Both the position numbers and the translations under genes were made by a program. The notes beneath the pieces were generated by a model. It did not search any database. It was not told where the DNA came from and was given only the letters and a program-made list of their open reading frames with translations. A stretch of DNA of 7,450 nt from Kocuria sp. (GTDB lineage Bacteria > Actinomycetota > Actinomycetes > Actinomycetales > Micrococcaceae): NCBI GenBank assembly GCA_030453435.1, contig JAKDKI010000106.1, positions 1 to 7,450 of the forward strand, written 5' to 3'. Positions 1-6,360 of the stretch are shown piece by piece. Numbering within the stretch: the first letter of the stretch is position 1; each line of letters opens with the position of its first letter.

Positions 1-842
1 CCCGGGCGACCCAGGAACGCGTGACGGGTGACCTTCAGATCCGGGTTCTGCTCCGTGAGATCCTTGGCAATCTGGTTGAGCTTCCGCACAGACTCGTCGA
101 AGTAGTAGGTCTGGTTGTACTGGTCCTGGAACCAGTCCGGGGTGCCGGACAGTGCGCCGTTCACGGAGACCAGGCTCAACGTGGAGCCGTGGGCCTTGGC
201 GTATTCGATGGCCTGCGCAACGGCCGGGTTCTTCTCACCGGCAGCGTCCACACCGACCACCACGGACCCGGTGAAGTCCATCTCCGAAGCAGGGGTGCGG
301 GTATCGCCCTGGGACTCCTTATCAGAAACGTGGACGTCCTTGTGATGGGCGGATTCGCGAGCCGACTCGACATCGGAGCTGTCATCCTCTTCGCGCGGCG
401 GGACCACGATCACGGGCACCGGGCTGTGCGCTGCAACCGCCGCGGACACCGAACCCAGGCGGCCGCGCAACGCGCCACCCTTACCGCGCTTACCCATGAC
501 CACCAGGCTGCACTCCTTGGCGGCCTCAATGATGGCCTTGGCTGCATCGCCCTCGCCGCTGGCGGTGTCCACCTTGACGTCGGCCTGAGCCACACGGTCC
601 TGAGCGGCCTTGAGGTTCTGGTCATTCTCGCTGGTCACCGCTTCACGGAAGCGGCGCTCCAGGCCGGGATCTCCCACACCGACCACCGGGAATGCACCCA
701 TGAGGCGCACGCCCACGTTACGAACACGCGCTTCCTCAATGGCGCGGTCCAGGGCACGCAGTGCGATTTCGGAACCATCAATGCCCACCAAGACGGGGTC
801 GTTGACGGATGCTGACTTGGTATTGGGAACGTCTTTGTTCAT
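1..842 (-). CDS. Tandem-domain universal stress protein, 3' end cut by window edge
   Basis: Cytoplasmic UspA-superfamily protein with two Usp domains in tandem. Such proteins bind ATP and are linked to survival under starvation, hypoxia and oxidative stress; the exact role is rarely known. Reading leftward from ATG at 842 gives 280 codons with no stop before the left edge, so the C-terminus is missing. Domain 1 (about residues 15-149) starts with VLVGIDGSE and carries the complete nucleotide-binding signature G117-x2-G120-x9-G130-S131, then a PVPVIVVP strand. A hydrophilic, acidic linker follows (about 150-190, with EEDDSSD and several His/Lys). Domain 2 starts near residue 192 with SVVVGVDAAG, and its own signature lies beyond the edge. 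No good Shine-Dalgarno site precedes the ATG; a TATCCT box ending 6 bases upstream suggests a leaderless mRNA. The family call is firm; the specific stress role is not. Confidence 0.9.
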   Translation of the reverse strand, partial: MNKDVPNTKSASVNDPVLVGIDGSEIALRALDRAIEEARVRNVGVRLMGAFPVVGVGDPGLERRFREAVTSENDQNLKAAQDRVAQADVKVDTASGEGDAAKAIIEAAKECSLVVMGKRGKGGALRGRLGSVSAAVAAHSPVPVIVVPPREEDDSSDVESARESAHHKDVHVSDKESQGDTRTPASEMDFTGSVVVGVDAAGEKNPAVAQAIEYAKAHGSTLSLVSVNGALSGTPDWFQDQYNQTYYFDESVRKLNQIAKDLTEQNPDLKVTRHAFLGRP

Positions 843-848
843 GCCTTA

Positions 849-854
849 AGGATA
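849..854 (-). promoter_or_regulatory. Candidate -10 box for leaderless transcription of the tandem Usp gene
   Basis: On the minus strand TATCCT fits the actinobacterial TANNNT -10 pattern. It ends exactly six bases before the ATG at 842, which would put the transcript start at or next to the start codon. Only a weak AAGG lies immediately before the ATG, too close for a normal ribosome site. No convincing -35 is visible 16-18 bases further upstream, so this is a suggestion only. Confidence 0.35.
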
Positions 855-918
855 GTCGATTCGCCCGCATAAATAGAGACGTGCGCCACTCGTTTTGCCC
901 GCCGAATCAGCCACGTGG

Positions 919-941
919 CGCTCGCGCGGAGGAGGCGAGCG
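919..941 (-). terminator. Possible hairpin terminator downstream of the MATE gene
   Basis: A perfect 7-bp stem (CGCTCGC paired with GCGAGCG) with a 9-base loop lies about 30 bases past the MATE stop codon. No T-run follows on the minus strand. It could therefore only be a U-less terminator of the kind proposed for actinobacteria, or a transcript-stabilising hairpin. An 8-bp palindrome, CCACGTGG (911-918), directly abuts it. Confidence 0.35.
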
Positions 942-971
942 GCGTCGTCGTCAATAAAACCCGGAATGTGG

Positions 972-2363
972 TCAGGCCATGGCGTACATCCATCGGTCGC
1001 TGCGAATCCGCCAACCCAGTGTGAGCGCCCGCGCGCCGATGTACCCGCCCGCGTACGCGACCCACAGCCACGCCATCCCAGCGGTGCTACCACCGGCGAA
1101 GTGCATGACCGCCCACAGCAGCGGCGCGTAGACCACGATGTTGATAAGGCCTGCGAGCGCGAGGTAGCGGGCATCGCCGGCGCCGATCAGCACGCCGTCC
1201 AGCACGAATACGTACGCGGCAAGCGGCTGCCCCACCGCGACCACGATCAGCGCAATGCCGAACAGGTACTGCACGCTCTCCGACTGAGTGAACAGGAAAC
1301 CCAGATGCGGGCCCACAAAGCCCACGACCAGGCCCGTGACCACGCCGAATCCCAGCCCCCAGCGGATGAGACGGTGCATGAGGTGTCGTACGCCATCGCG
1401 CTCGGCCTGCTGGTCGAGATCCCGGGCACCCAGCTCCTTGCCGAGCAACGCTTGGGCAGCGATCGCGAGCGCGTCGAGAGCGAAGGCCAGGAAGTTGAAG
1501 ACCGTCATGGTCAGTTGGTACGCCGCCAGATTTTCCGCGCCCTGGGCGGTGGCGACCACGACGGTCGCGAGGATCGCCGCACGCAGCGACAGGGTACGGA
1601 GCATGAGCCAGGAGCCCACCGTGAGGTGCTCCCGCACGCCGCGCCAGCCGGTGGTCAGCCGAACGTTCTCTCTGCGGAACTGTTTGCCCAGGAGCACGAG
1701 ATAGGCAATCGCCATGCCCCACTGGGTGATGCTCGTGCCCATCGCTGCACCGGCCACTCCGAGGTCAGCACCGTAGACGAGCAGGAAGTTCAGCCCGGCA
1801 TTTACCGCCGCGCCAATCCCCGCGATGATCAGCGGGGTTTTCGTGTCCTGCAGTCCGCGCAGCACGCCCATCGCGGCCAGTACCACGAGCATGGCCAGCA
1901 GCCCGGGCATGGACCACACGAAGTACGACGTCGCGTGCTCCAGTACCTCGCCTTGCGCGCCCAACGCTTGGAGCAGGGGCCTGCCGGCGATGATGCCTGC
2001 CGTGGCAAGAACTAAGCCGAGGCCGGCCGCGGTCCACAGTCCGTCACGGCCGACTTCAAGGGCCTGCTTGAGTCGGCCGCCACCGAGATGCCGGGCGACG
2101 GCGGGGGTGGTCGAGTAGGCCAGGAAGACCATGAGTCCGACCACGGTCTGCACCACGGTCGCGGAGATCCCCACGCCGGCGAGCTGCGCGGTGCCCAGGT
2201 GACCGATGATCGCCGAATCCGCCAGCAAGAACAGCGGCTCCGCGATCAGCGCGCCGAACGCGGGGACTGCGAGCGCCAGGATCTGACGGTTGAGGGACCG
2301 GGTGTCGCGGGGGGTTGCTGCGTTTTGGGGTTCTGCGGCTGGGGATTCGGGTTCGGACTGCAC
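972..2363 (-). CDS. MATE family efflux transporter, DinF-like
   Basis: Inner-membrane multidrug/toxin extrusion protein that exports cationic compounds or other small molecules by proton or sodium antiport. The 463-residue length and roughly 12 hydrophobic segments match the family. After a hydrophilic N-terminus (1-25), residues 30-67 hold a conserved TM1 region with AVPAFG, AEPLFLLADSAIIGHLG (P34, E42-P43, D49) typical of the DinF/NorM N-lobe. RGLQDTKTP (169-177) followed by N188 and N192 is the usual MATE cytoplasmic-loop and TM motif. The second lobe begins near residue 240 and includes QGAENLAAYQL. The start is GTG at 2363; no better in-frame start or clear Shine-Dalgarno site is seen, and a TACCCT box ends six bases upstream. 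Neighbouring Usp genes on the same strand hint at a stress context. The substrate cannot be read from sequence, and dinF itself is not claimed. Confidence 0.92.
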   Translation of the reverse strand: MQSEPESPAAEPQNAATPRDTRSLNRQILALAVPAFGALIAEPLFLLADSAIIGHLGTAQLAGVGISATVVQTVVGLMVFLAYSTTPAVARHLGGGRLKQALEVGRDGLWTAAGLGLVLATAGIIAGRPLLQALGAQGEVLEHATSYFVWSMPGLLAMLVVLAAMGVLRGLQDTKTPLIIAGIGAAVNAGLNFLLVYGADLGVAGAAMGTSITQWGMAIAYLVLLGKQFRRENVRLTTGWRGVREHLTVGSWLMLRTLSLRAAILATVVVATAQGAENLAAYQLTMTVFNFLAFALDALAIAAQALLGKELGARDLDQQAERDGVRHLMHRLIRWGLGFGVVTGLVVGFVGPHLGFLFTQSESVQYLFGIALIVVAVGQPLAAYVFVLDGVLIGAGDARYLALAGLINIVVYAPLLWAVMHFAGGSTAGMAWLWVAYAGGYIGARALTLGWRIRSDRWMYAMA

Positions 2364-2369
2364 CAGTCC

Positions 2370-2375
2370 AGGGTA
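2370..2375 (-). promoter_or_regulatory. Candidate -10 box for leaderless MATE transcription
   Basis: TACCCT on the minus strand matches TANNNT and ends six bases before the GTG at 2363, the same geometry as upstream of the tandem Usp gene. No Shine-Dalgarno sequence precedes the GTG and no good -35 is evident. It also supports GTG 2363 as the start. Confidence 0.35.
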
Positions 2376-2440
2376 GGTGGTGCGGTGAGGTGGCGTGGCC
2401 GCGGAGACTCACGGGTTGAAACGGCAGCCGCAGAGCCTGA

Positions 2441-2547
2441 TGTGAGGAAACTGCAGCTGCAGACTCTCAGGGGAGGAACATGCAGTATCCGGCTCGATTT
2501 CGGGCACTTTAATCACATGAGACTTCGGAGCTGCAGTTCCCTCACTT
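2441..2547. repeat. 107-base palindromic intergenic repeat, copy A
   Basis: Fills most of the 214-base gap between the small Usp gene and the MATE gene. The left end TGTGAGGAAACTGCAGC pairs with GCTGCAGTTCCCTCAC at the right end: bases 2442-2458 against 2529-2545 pair at 16 of 17 positions. Further inward, TCTCA (2465-2469) pairs with TGAGA (2518-2522) and TGC (2481-2483) with GCA (2504-2506) in the same register, so the whole unit can fold as one long hairpin or cruciform. Copy B (6254-6360) has the same length and the same ends; the right 44 bases match in about 36 positions. The left half of this copy is more degenerate than the right. No flanking direct duplication is apparent. It lies about 30 bases beyond the Usp stop, so it may act as that gene's terminator. 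Confidence 0.85.
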
Positions 2548-2577
2548 GCGACCGCTCACCGTAGAGCAGCACGACGA

Positions 2578-2928
2578 TCAGGTGGCGGGTTTGACGGAGA
2601 TCACCGGAACGGCGGCCTCCAGGATGATCTGCTGGGCGGACGAGCCCAGGAAGATTTTGCCCGCGGGACTGCGGCGCTTCACCCCTACGACCACGGCCTC
2701 AACCTCGGACCGGTTGGTGGCATCGATGAGGTCTCCAACGGCGTCCTTGCTGCGACCGTCGGCGTTTTCCAGAGTGACGCGGTCATAGCCGAAACCCGAG
2801 ATGTCCGGGGTGGAACCGTCCACGGGAAACACGATGAGGTCGGCGTCGCGGCGTCGGGCTTCTTCGATCGCGAAGTCACGGGCGGCGTGCCCGGCGGCGG
2901 TATCTGCGCTGGCAAGGATGATGGTCAT
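2578..2928 (-). CDS. Single-domain universal stress protein
   Basis: Small (116 residues) cytoplasmic Usp-fold protein. It begins MTIILASADTAAG and has an alpha/beta pattern throughout, with strands at ADLIVFPV, AVVVGVK and VPVISVKP. The nucleotide-binding loop is present but altered: G82-x2-R85-x9-G95-S96, where the second conserved glycine is arginine, so ATP binding may be changed. It is shorter than a typical Usp of about 140 residues, with little between the first helix and second strand. ATG at 2928 is chosen because the Usp fold starts there; a GAGGAG (complement of 2941-2946) lies 12 bases upstream, a rather long spacing. The frame stays open upstream to 3030, but that stretch reads as non-conserved sequence. 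The gene is divergent from the Tct operon, so both may be controlled from the shared region. Confidence 0.85.
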   Translation of the reverse strand: MTIILASADTAAGHAARDFAIEEARRRDADLIVFPVDGSTPDISGFGYDRVTLENADGRSKDAVGDLIDATNRSEVEAVVVGVKRRSPAGKIFLGSSAQQIILEAAVPVISVKPAT

Positions 2929-3013
2929 GGATGAAAAGTACTCCTCATTCTGGGGCCCGGTGTCCCTCGCGATCCGGGCCGGCTCGCGGCATCGGCTGCA
3001 CTGGCGACACTTG

Positions 3014-3023
3014 TGATTAATCA
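3014..3023. promoter_or_regulatory. Palindromic candidate operator TGATTAATCA
   Basis: A perfect 10-bp palindrome in the AT-rich centre of the divergent usp/tctC region, about 100 bases from the tctC start. Its dyad symmetry and position suit a dimeric repressor or activator acting on one or both genes. No regulator gene is in the window, so the binding protein is unknown. Confidence 0.35.
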
Positions 3024-3110
3024 TTCTCACAGATGAGCTTATGTGTATTCTAGATCATAATCCGAGCCTGCCATGGCTCGCTTATCGTGATCCATCAGCG
3101 CACTTGATTC

Positions 3111-3115
3111 AGGAG
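3111..3115 (+). promoter_or_regulatory. Ribosome binding site fixing the TTG start of tctC
   Basis: AGGAG followed by six bases and then TTG at 3122. The upstream in-frame ATG at 3041 has no comparable site, and starting there would put 27 non-signal-like residues ahead of the twin-arginine motif. This site therefore decides the start. Confidence 0.75.
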
Positions 3116-3121
3116 ACCATT

Positions 3122-4123
3122 TTGGTCGAAAAGCGTCCGCCGAATCGTCGGCAATTCATTACTTACGGGATCGGAGGCCTGGTTGCCGCAGGCGCCATCG
3201 GCACGGCCGTGACCGGGTCCATCACCTCCGCGTCGAGTGGGAGCAACATCCGATCAAGCCTCACCATCATGGCCCCTGCTGCCGCCGGCGGTGGCTGGGA
3301 CACAGTTGCGCGCGAGATGCAGCAAGCCCAACGCGCCAATGGCATTGTGAATAACACTCAGGTCATCAACGTGCCCGGCGCGGGCGGCACCATCGCGCTG
3401 GAGAACCTGGGCGTCCTGAGCGGTGAGGTGAACAACATGATGGTGGGCGGCACCGGGCAGTTGGCCGCAACTATTCAGTACGACTCGTCCACCACATACA
3501 AGGACGTCTCCCCGCTGGCAGTTACGGTCGAGGAGTACGACGTGATCGTGGTCCCGAGCGATTCCCCGTACAAGACTCTGGCCGACCTCATGAAGGCCTG
3601 GTCGCAGAACCCGGGCGATGTCCCGTGGACCGGCGGTGGCTCCTTCGATCAGCTGGTGGTCACCGAGATGGCCATTGCTGGCGGCATCAAGCCGGCGGAC
3701 ATGATTTACGTGTCCTCGGACGGCGGTGGCGAGTCCACACAGGCGTTGCTCAACGGCACCGTGGCTGCGGCGGCCAGCGGCTATCCGGACTCCATAGGAC
3801 AGATCGAATCCGGAAGACTCCGTGCCCTAGCCCTCGTGGCCAAGGAGCCTGTGGAGGGCATCGACATTCCCACCACTGTGGACCAGGGATACGACGTGAC
3901 CCTAGCCAACTGGCGCATCCTCGTGGCCCCCGGCGGAATCACAGAGGAAGAAAAGCAGGAATTGGAAAGCATCGTGCTCGAAACCATTGAGACGCCCGAA
4001 TGGCAGGAAGCCGTCGACCGTTACAACTGGAACGAGAATCTCATCACCGGGGATGAGCTGCAGCAGTTCATCCAAGACGAGACCGAGCGGATCACCGCAC
4101 TGTACGAGGAGTTGGGACTGTGA
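3122..4123 (+). CDS. tctC: Tripartite tricarboxylate transporter substrate-binding protein, Tat-exported
   Basis: Extracytoplasmic solute receptor of a TctCBA system (Bug/TctC family). It captures a carboxylate and delivers it to the TctA/TctB membrane complex. With the TTG start at 3122 it has 333 residues, normal for the family. Residues 9-13 (RRQFI) and the following hydrophobic stretch (to about 32) form a twin-arginine signal, so the protein is exported folded by Tat. No lipobox cysteine follows, so it is either cleaved by ordinary signal peptidase or held by its signal anchor. Family ligand loops are visible: PAAAGGGWD (52-60), VPGAGGT (84-90), GGGSFDQL (161-168) and GQIESGRLRALAL (226-238). 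The substrate (citrate, other tri- or dicarboxylates, or an aromatic acid) cannot be deduced. It is the first gene of the operon and overlaps tctB by four bases. Confidence 0.93.
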   Translation: MVEKRPPNRRQFITYGIGGLVAAGAIGTAVTGSITSASSGSNIRSSLTIMAPAAAGGGWDTVAREMQQAQRANGIVNNTQVINVPGAGGTIALENLGVLSGEVNNMMVGGTGQLAATIQYDSSTTYKDVSPLAVTVEEYDVIVVPSDSPYKTLADLMKAWSQNPGDVPWTGGGSFDQLVVTEMAIAGGIKPADMIYVSSDGGGESTQALLNGTVAAAASGYPDSIGQIESGRLRALALVAKEPVEGIDIPTTVDQGYDVTLANWRILVAPGGITEEEKQELESIVLETIETPEWQEAVDRYNWNENLITGDELQQFIQDETERITALYEELGL

Positions 4124-4689
4124 GTCAGCCATCGGTTTCAGAAACCTCGGACGTCACACCTTGGGTAGACTCTGAGCCCGCGCACCAGCGGGACCCACGT
4201 TCCGCGGGGTCACTGTTCCGCGCGCTCATCATGCCTCTGGTGCTGGCCGCGTTCGCCACCTACCTCCTGATCGGTATGTTGACGATGGAAGTTCCGGAAT
4301 CCGCAGCCTTCCCTGGCCCCAGGTTCTTCCCGGCAATCATCGCCGGAGTCATCTACTTTCTGGTGGCCCTTGAAACCATCGGCGTCTTCCGCCGTTGGTC
4401 CAGCGGCACTTTGCCCACCACCGACCCCGACGGCGCTCCCTCTCACTTTTCCTGGTCGTCCTTGGCTTGGGTGGTCGGCGGGTTCTTGGTCTTTACGTTG
4501 CTTCTCGAGTTTCTGGGCTGGATCCTGGGTGCCGCACTGCTTTTCTGGTGCGTGGCCCGAGGCTTCGGCTCGAAACGACCGCTGTTCTCCCTGATCGTTG
4601 GACTGACTGTCAGCTCGGTGGCCTATATCGGGTTCGACATGGCGCTGGGGCTCTCGTTGCCCTCCGGACTCCTTGGGGGTGGCTTCTAA
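4120..4689 (+). CDS. tctB: Tripartite tricarboxylate transporter small membrane subunit TctB
   Basis: Small integral membrane subunit of the TctCBA transporter, needed with TctA for transport. It has 189 residues, slightly long because of a hydrophilic N-terminus (1-32). Hydrophobic segments lie at about 33-53, 68-91, 112-130, 131-147 and 154-178. The FPGPRFFPAIIAG stretch (64-76) after the first membrane span is a typical TctB feature. The GTG start shares GTGA with the tctC stop, and GAGGAG (4106-4111) sits eight bases upstream, inside the tctC coding region, so translation is probably coupled. The family is poorly conserved in sequence, but position between tctC and tctA makes the call secure. 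Confidence 0.9.
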   Translation: MSQPSVSETSDVTPWVDSEPAHQRDPRSAGSLFRALIMPLVLAAFATYLLIGMLTMEVPESAAFPGPRFFPAIIAGVIYFLVALETIGVFRRWSSGTLPTTDPDGAPSHFSWSSLAWVVGGFLVFTLLLEFLGWILGAALLFWCVARGFGSKRPLFSLIVGLTVSSVAYIGFDMALGLSLPSGLLGGGF

Positions 4690-6195
4690 ATGGAATCCTT
4701 GTCATTACTGATGGAGGGTTTTGCCGGAGCCCTCACTTGGCAGAACCTGTTCTGGGTATTCCTGGGTTGCCTTCTGGGCACTGCCGTGGGCGTCATGCCT
4801 GGTCTTGGTTCCTCGATGGCCGTGGCCCTGCTGCTGCCCGTGACGTTTGCGCTTGAGCCCACTGCCGCGTTCATCATGTTCTCCGGCGTGTACTTCGGTG
4901 GCTTGTTCGGTGACTCCACCATGGGCATCCTCATGAACACACCTGGGCAGGCGTCTGCCATCGCCTCAACCTTCGAAGGCCACAAGATGGCCAAGGCTGG
5001 ACGTGCGTCTCAGGCCCTGGCGACCGCGGCCATAGGTGCGTTTATCGGCGGTTTCATTGCCTCGGCCGTGGTGGTGTTCCTCGCACCGTTCCTCGCGGAA
5101 TTCTCAACACAGTTCGGTCCGGCCGAGTTCTTTGCCCTCGCGCTGTTCGCGTTCGTGGCGACGTCCTCGGTGGTCACGGACTCTGCAGTGAAGGGCCTGC
5201 TATCTCTGGCGTTCGGGTTGGGCATTGCGGTGGTGGGCATCGACTCCGTTACCGGGGTGCCCCGTTTCACCCTCGATTCGCCATATCTCTTCGACGGGAT
5301 CTCCCTGGTCACGGTGACCGTGGCCGTGTTGGCGCTCGGCGAGGTCATCTACTTCGCGACGATCGCGCGCTTCCATCGCAAGGGCGAACTGATCCAGTCC
5401 AAGGGACGCTCCTGGCTGAGCTGGAAAGAATTCAAGGAGGCCGCACCTGCATGGGGGCGAGGCACGGCAATTGGGCTGCCCTTCGGCGTCGTCCCCGCCG
5501 GCGGTTCGGAGATCCCCACGTTCCTCGCGTACGGTGCCGAGCGTCGGCTGGACCGACGCCGCCGCGAACCGCAATTCGGTAAGGGCGCCATCCGTGGACT
5601 GGCGGCTCCCGAGGCTGCCGGTAATTCGACCACGGGTATGGCCATGGGCGCGCTACTTGCGTTAGGTCTACCCATCTCCGCAACCGCCGCCATTATGCTC
5701 GGGGCGTTCCGCCAGTACGGTCTGCAGCCGGGCCCACTGCTGTTCGAACGTGCACCTGACCTGGTGTGGGCGCTGTTGGCGAGCTTCTTCATCGCCATGA
5801 TCGTGCTGCTGATCATCAACCTGCCGTTCTCCATGGTCTGGGCCAAACTCCTGCTGATTCCCAATCACTATCTGTACTCAGGAATCACCGTGTTCTGTGG
5901 ATTGGGCATCTATGCGACGTCCGGCTCCACGTTCGACCTACTGATGTTGTTGGGCGTGGGCGTGGTTGGCTTCCTGATGCGTATGCATGATTACCCGCTG
6001 GCGCCATTGATCATCGGGATGGTGTTGGGCCCCTTGGCCGAGACAAGTCTCCGAGACGCCGTGATCAGCGCTAATGGCGACGCTTCCGTGCTGGTGCAAG
6101 GTCCGATCGTGCTGACACTTTACGGTTTGCTGGCGATCGTGCTGCTGCTGACCCTGCGCAGCAAGGTCACGAGTCGGACCAGGCGGGATACGTAG
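4690..6195 (+). CDS. tctA: Tripartite tricarboxylate transporter large permease subunit TctA
   Basis: Main membrane subunit of the TctCBA system, which moves the carboxylate with a cation gradient. Its 501 residues and about 12 hydrophobic segments match the family. The first inverted-repeat half contains GVMPGLGSS (34-42), FGDSTMGILMNTPGQ (73-87) and the EGHKMAKAG loop (96-104). The second half contains GLPFGVVPAGGSEIPTFLAYG (262-282), KGAIRGLAAPEAAGNS (298-313), LGLPIS (325-330) and YGLQPGPLLF (343-352), all hallmarks of TctA. The start ATG at 4690 directly follows the tctB TAA with no spacer; the only upstream purine-rich stretch is TTGGGGGTGG inside tctB. A Met at residue 8 is an alternative start. 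The gene ends with two in-frame TAG codons in tandem (6193-6198). No defect is seen. Confidence 0.95.
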   Translation: MESLSLLMEGFAGALTWQNLFWVFLGCLLGTAVGVMPGLGSSMAVALLLPVTFALEPTAAFIMFSGVYFGGLFGDSTMGILMNTPGQASAIASTFEGHKMAKAGRASQALATAAIGAFIGGFIASAVVVFLAPFLAEFSTQFGPAEFFALALFAFVATSSVVTDSAVKGLLSLAFGLGIAVVGIDSVTGVPRFTLDSPYLFDGISLVTVTVAVLALGEVIYFATIARFHRKGELIQSKGRSWLSWKEFKEAAPAWGRGTAIGLPFGVVPAGGSEIPTFLAYGAERRLDRRRREPQFGKGAIRGLAAPEAAGNSTTGMAMGALLALGLPISATAAIMLGAFRQYGLQPGPLLFERAPDLVWALLASFFIAMIVLLIINLPFSMVWAKLLLIPNHYLYSGITVFCGLGIYATSGSTFDLLMLLGVGVVGFLMRMHDYPLAPLIIGMVLGPLAETSLRDAVISANGDASVLVQGPIVLTLYGLLAIVLLLTLRSKVTSRTRRDT

Positions 6196-6220
6196 TAGGG
6201 GCCTGCCACCTCGCAGGGCG

Positions 6221-6246
6221 GACGTGAGGTAAAGGCACCACACGTC
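6221..6246 (+). terminator. Hairpin downstream of tctA
   Basis: GACGTGAGGT pairs with ACCACACGTC around a six-base loop (AAAGGC): nine pairs and one A-A mismatch. It starts 25 bases after the tctA stop. No T-run follows, so it may be a U-less terminator or a 3'-end stabiliser. The large palindromic repeat begins eight bases later and could do the same job. Confidence 0.45.
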
Positions 6247-6253
6247 AACTTGG

Positions 6254-6360
6254 TGTGAGGAAACTGCAGCTTCGCAGTCTCATGTGATGGAAGTGCTGGA
6301 TTTGGCCAAATTCAACGCACTTCCCTCACCGGAGACTTCGATGCTGCAGTTTCCTCACTT
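6254..6360. repeat. 107-base palindromic intergenic repeat, copy B
   Basis: Lies between the convergent 3' ends of tctA and the PKD gene. Terminal inverted repeats are perfect over 16 bp: 6255-6270 (GTGAGGAAACTGCAGC) pairs with 6343-6358. Pairing continues inward with few mismatches (about 37 of 43 positions to 6296/6317) and reaches the central GGATTTGGCCAAATTC after a two-base bulge, so the entire unit folds on itself. It has the same length and ends as copy A. The reverse complement of copy A also aligns with the left arm of copy B at about 37 of 43 positions, including AGTCTCATGTGAT and AAGTGC. Position suggests a bidirectional terminator; family structure suggests a REP or MITE-like element. 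No open reading frame or transposase lies in it. Confidence 0.88.

Larger units (their letters stand above)
2929..3121. promoter_or_regulatory. Divergent intergenic region between usp and tctC
   Basis: This 193-base gap must hold the promoters of the leftward Usp gene and the rightward Tct operon. Its middle (about 3010-3061) is markedly AT-rich against the surrounding GC-rich DNA. TATTCT (3046-3051) and CATAAT (3056-3061) are possible -10 boxes for tctC, and TTGTGA at 3011-3016 resembles a -35, but none forms a well-spaced pair. The region is clearly regulatory by position; the exact elements are uncertain. Confidence 0.55.

Noticed and set aside
21..815. Long rightward open frame opposite the tandem Usp gene
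   Set aside because: It is the antisense of a well-recognised Usp coding region. High GC content leaves long shadow frames, and its sequence has no family features.
915..2015. 366-codon rightward open frame opposite the MATE gene
   Set aside because: Rich in Arg, His, Gln and Glu with no hydrophobic pattern, as expected for the complement of a membrane-protein gene. The MATE motifs on the other strand are unmistakable.
2385..2412. GTGAG...CTCAC inverted pair upstream of the MATE gene as another repeat copy
   Set aside because: Only five matching bases at each end and no CTGCAG core or inner blocks; not distinguishable from chance.
2929..3030. N-terminal extension of the small Usp gene with a C-x2-C-x2-C pattern that could look like a zinc-binding knuckle
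   Set aside because: The Usp fold starts cleanly at the ATG at 2928 with a GAGGAG upstream, and the extension would cover the promoter region shared with tctC. The cysteines are more simply chance in a translated intergenic stretch.
3041..3121. Upstream ATG as the tctC start
   Set aside because: No ribosome binding site precedes it, and the AGGAG at 3111-3115 with TTG at 3122 gives a proper Tat signal at the N-terminus.
6201..6217. Small CCTGC/GCAGG hairpin right after tctA as the terminator
   Set aside because: Only five base pairs and no T-run; the hairpin at 6221-6246 and the large palindrome are much better candidates.
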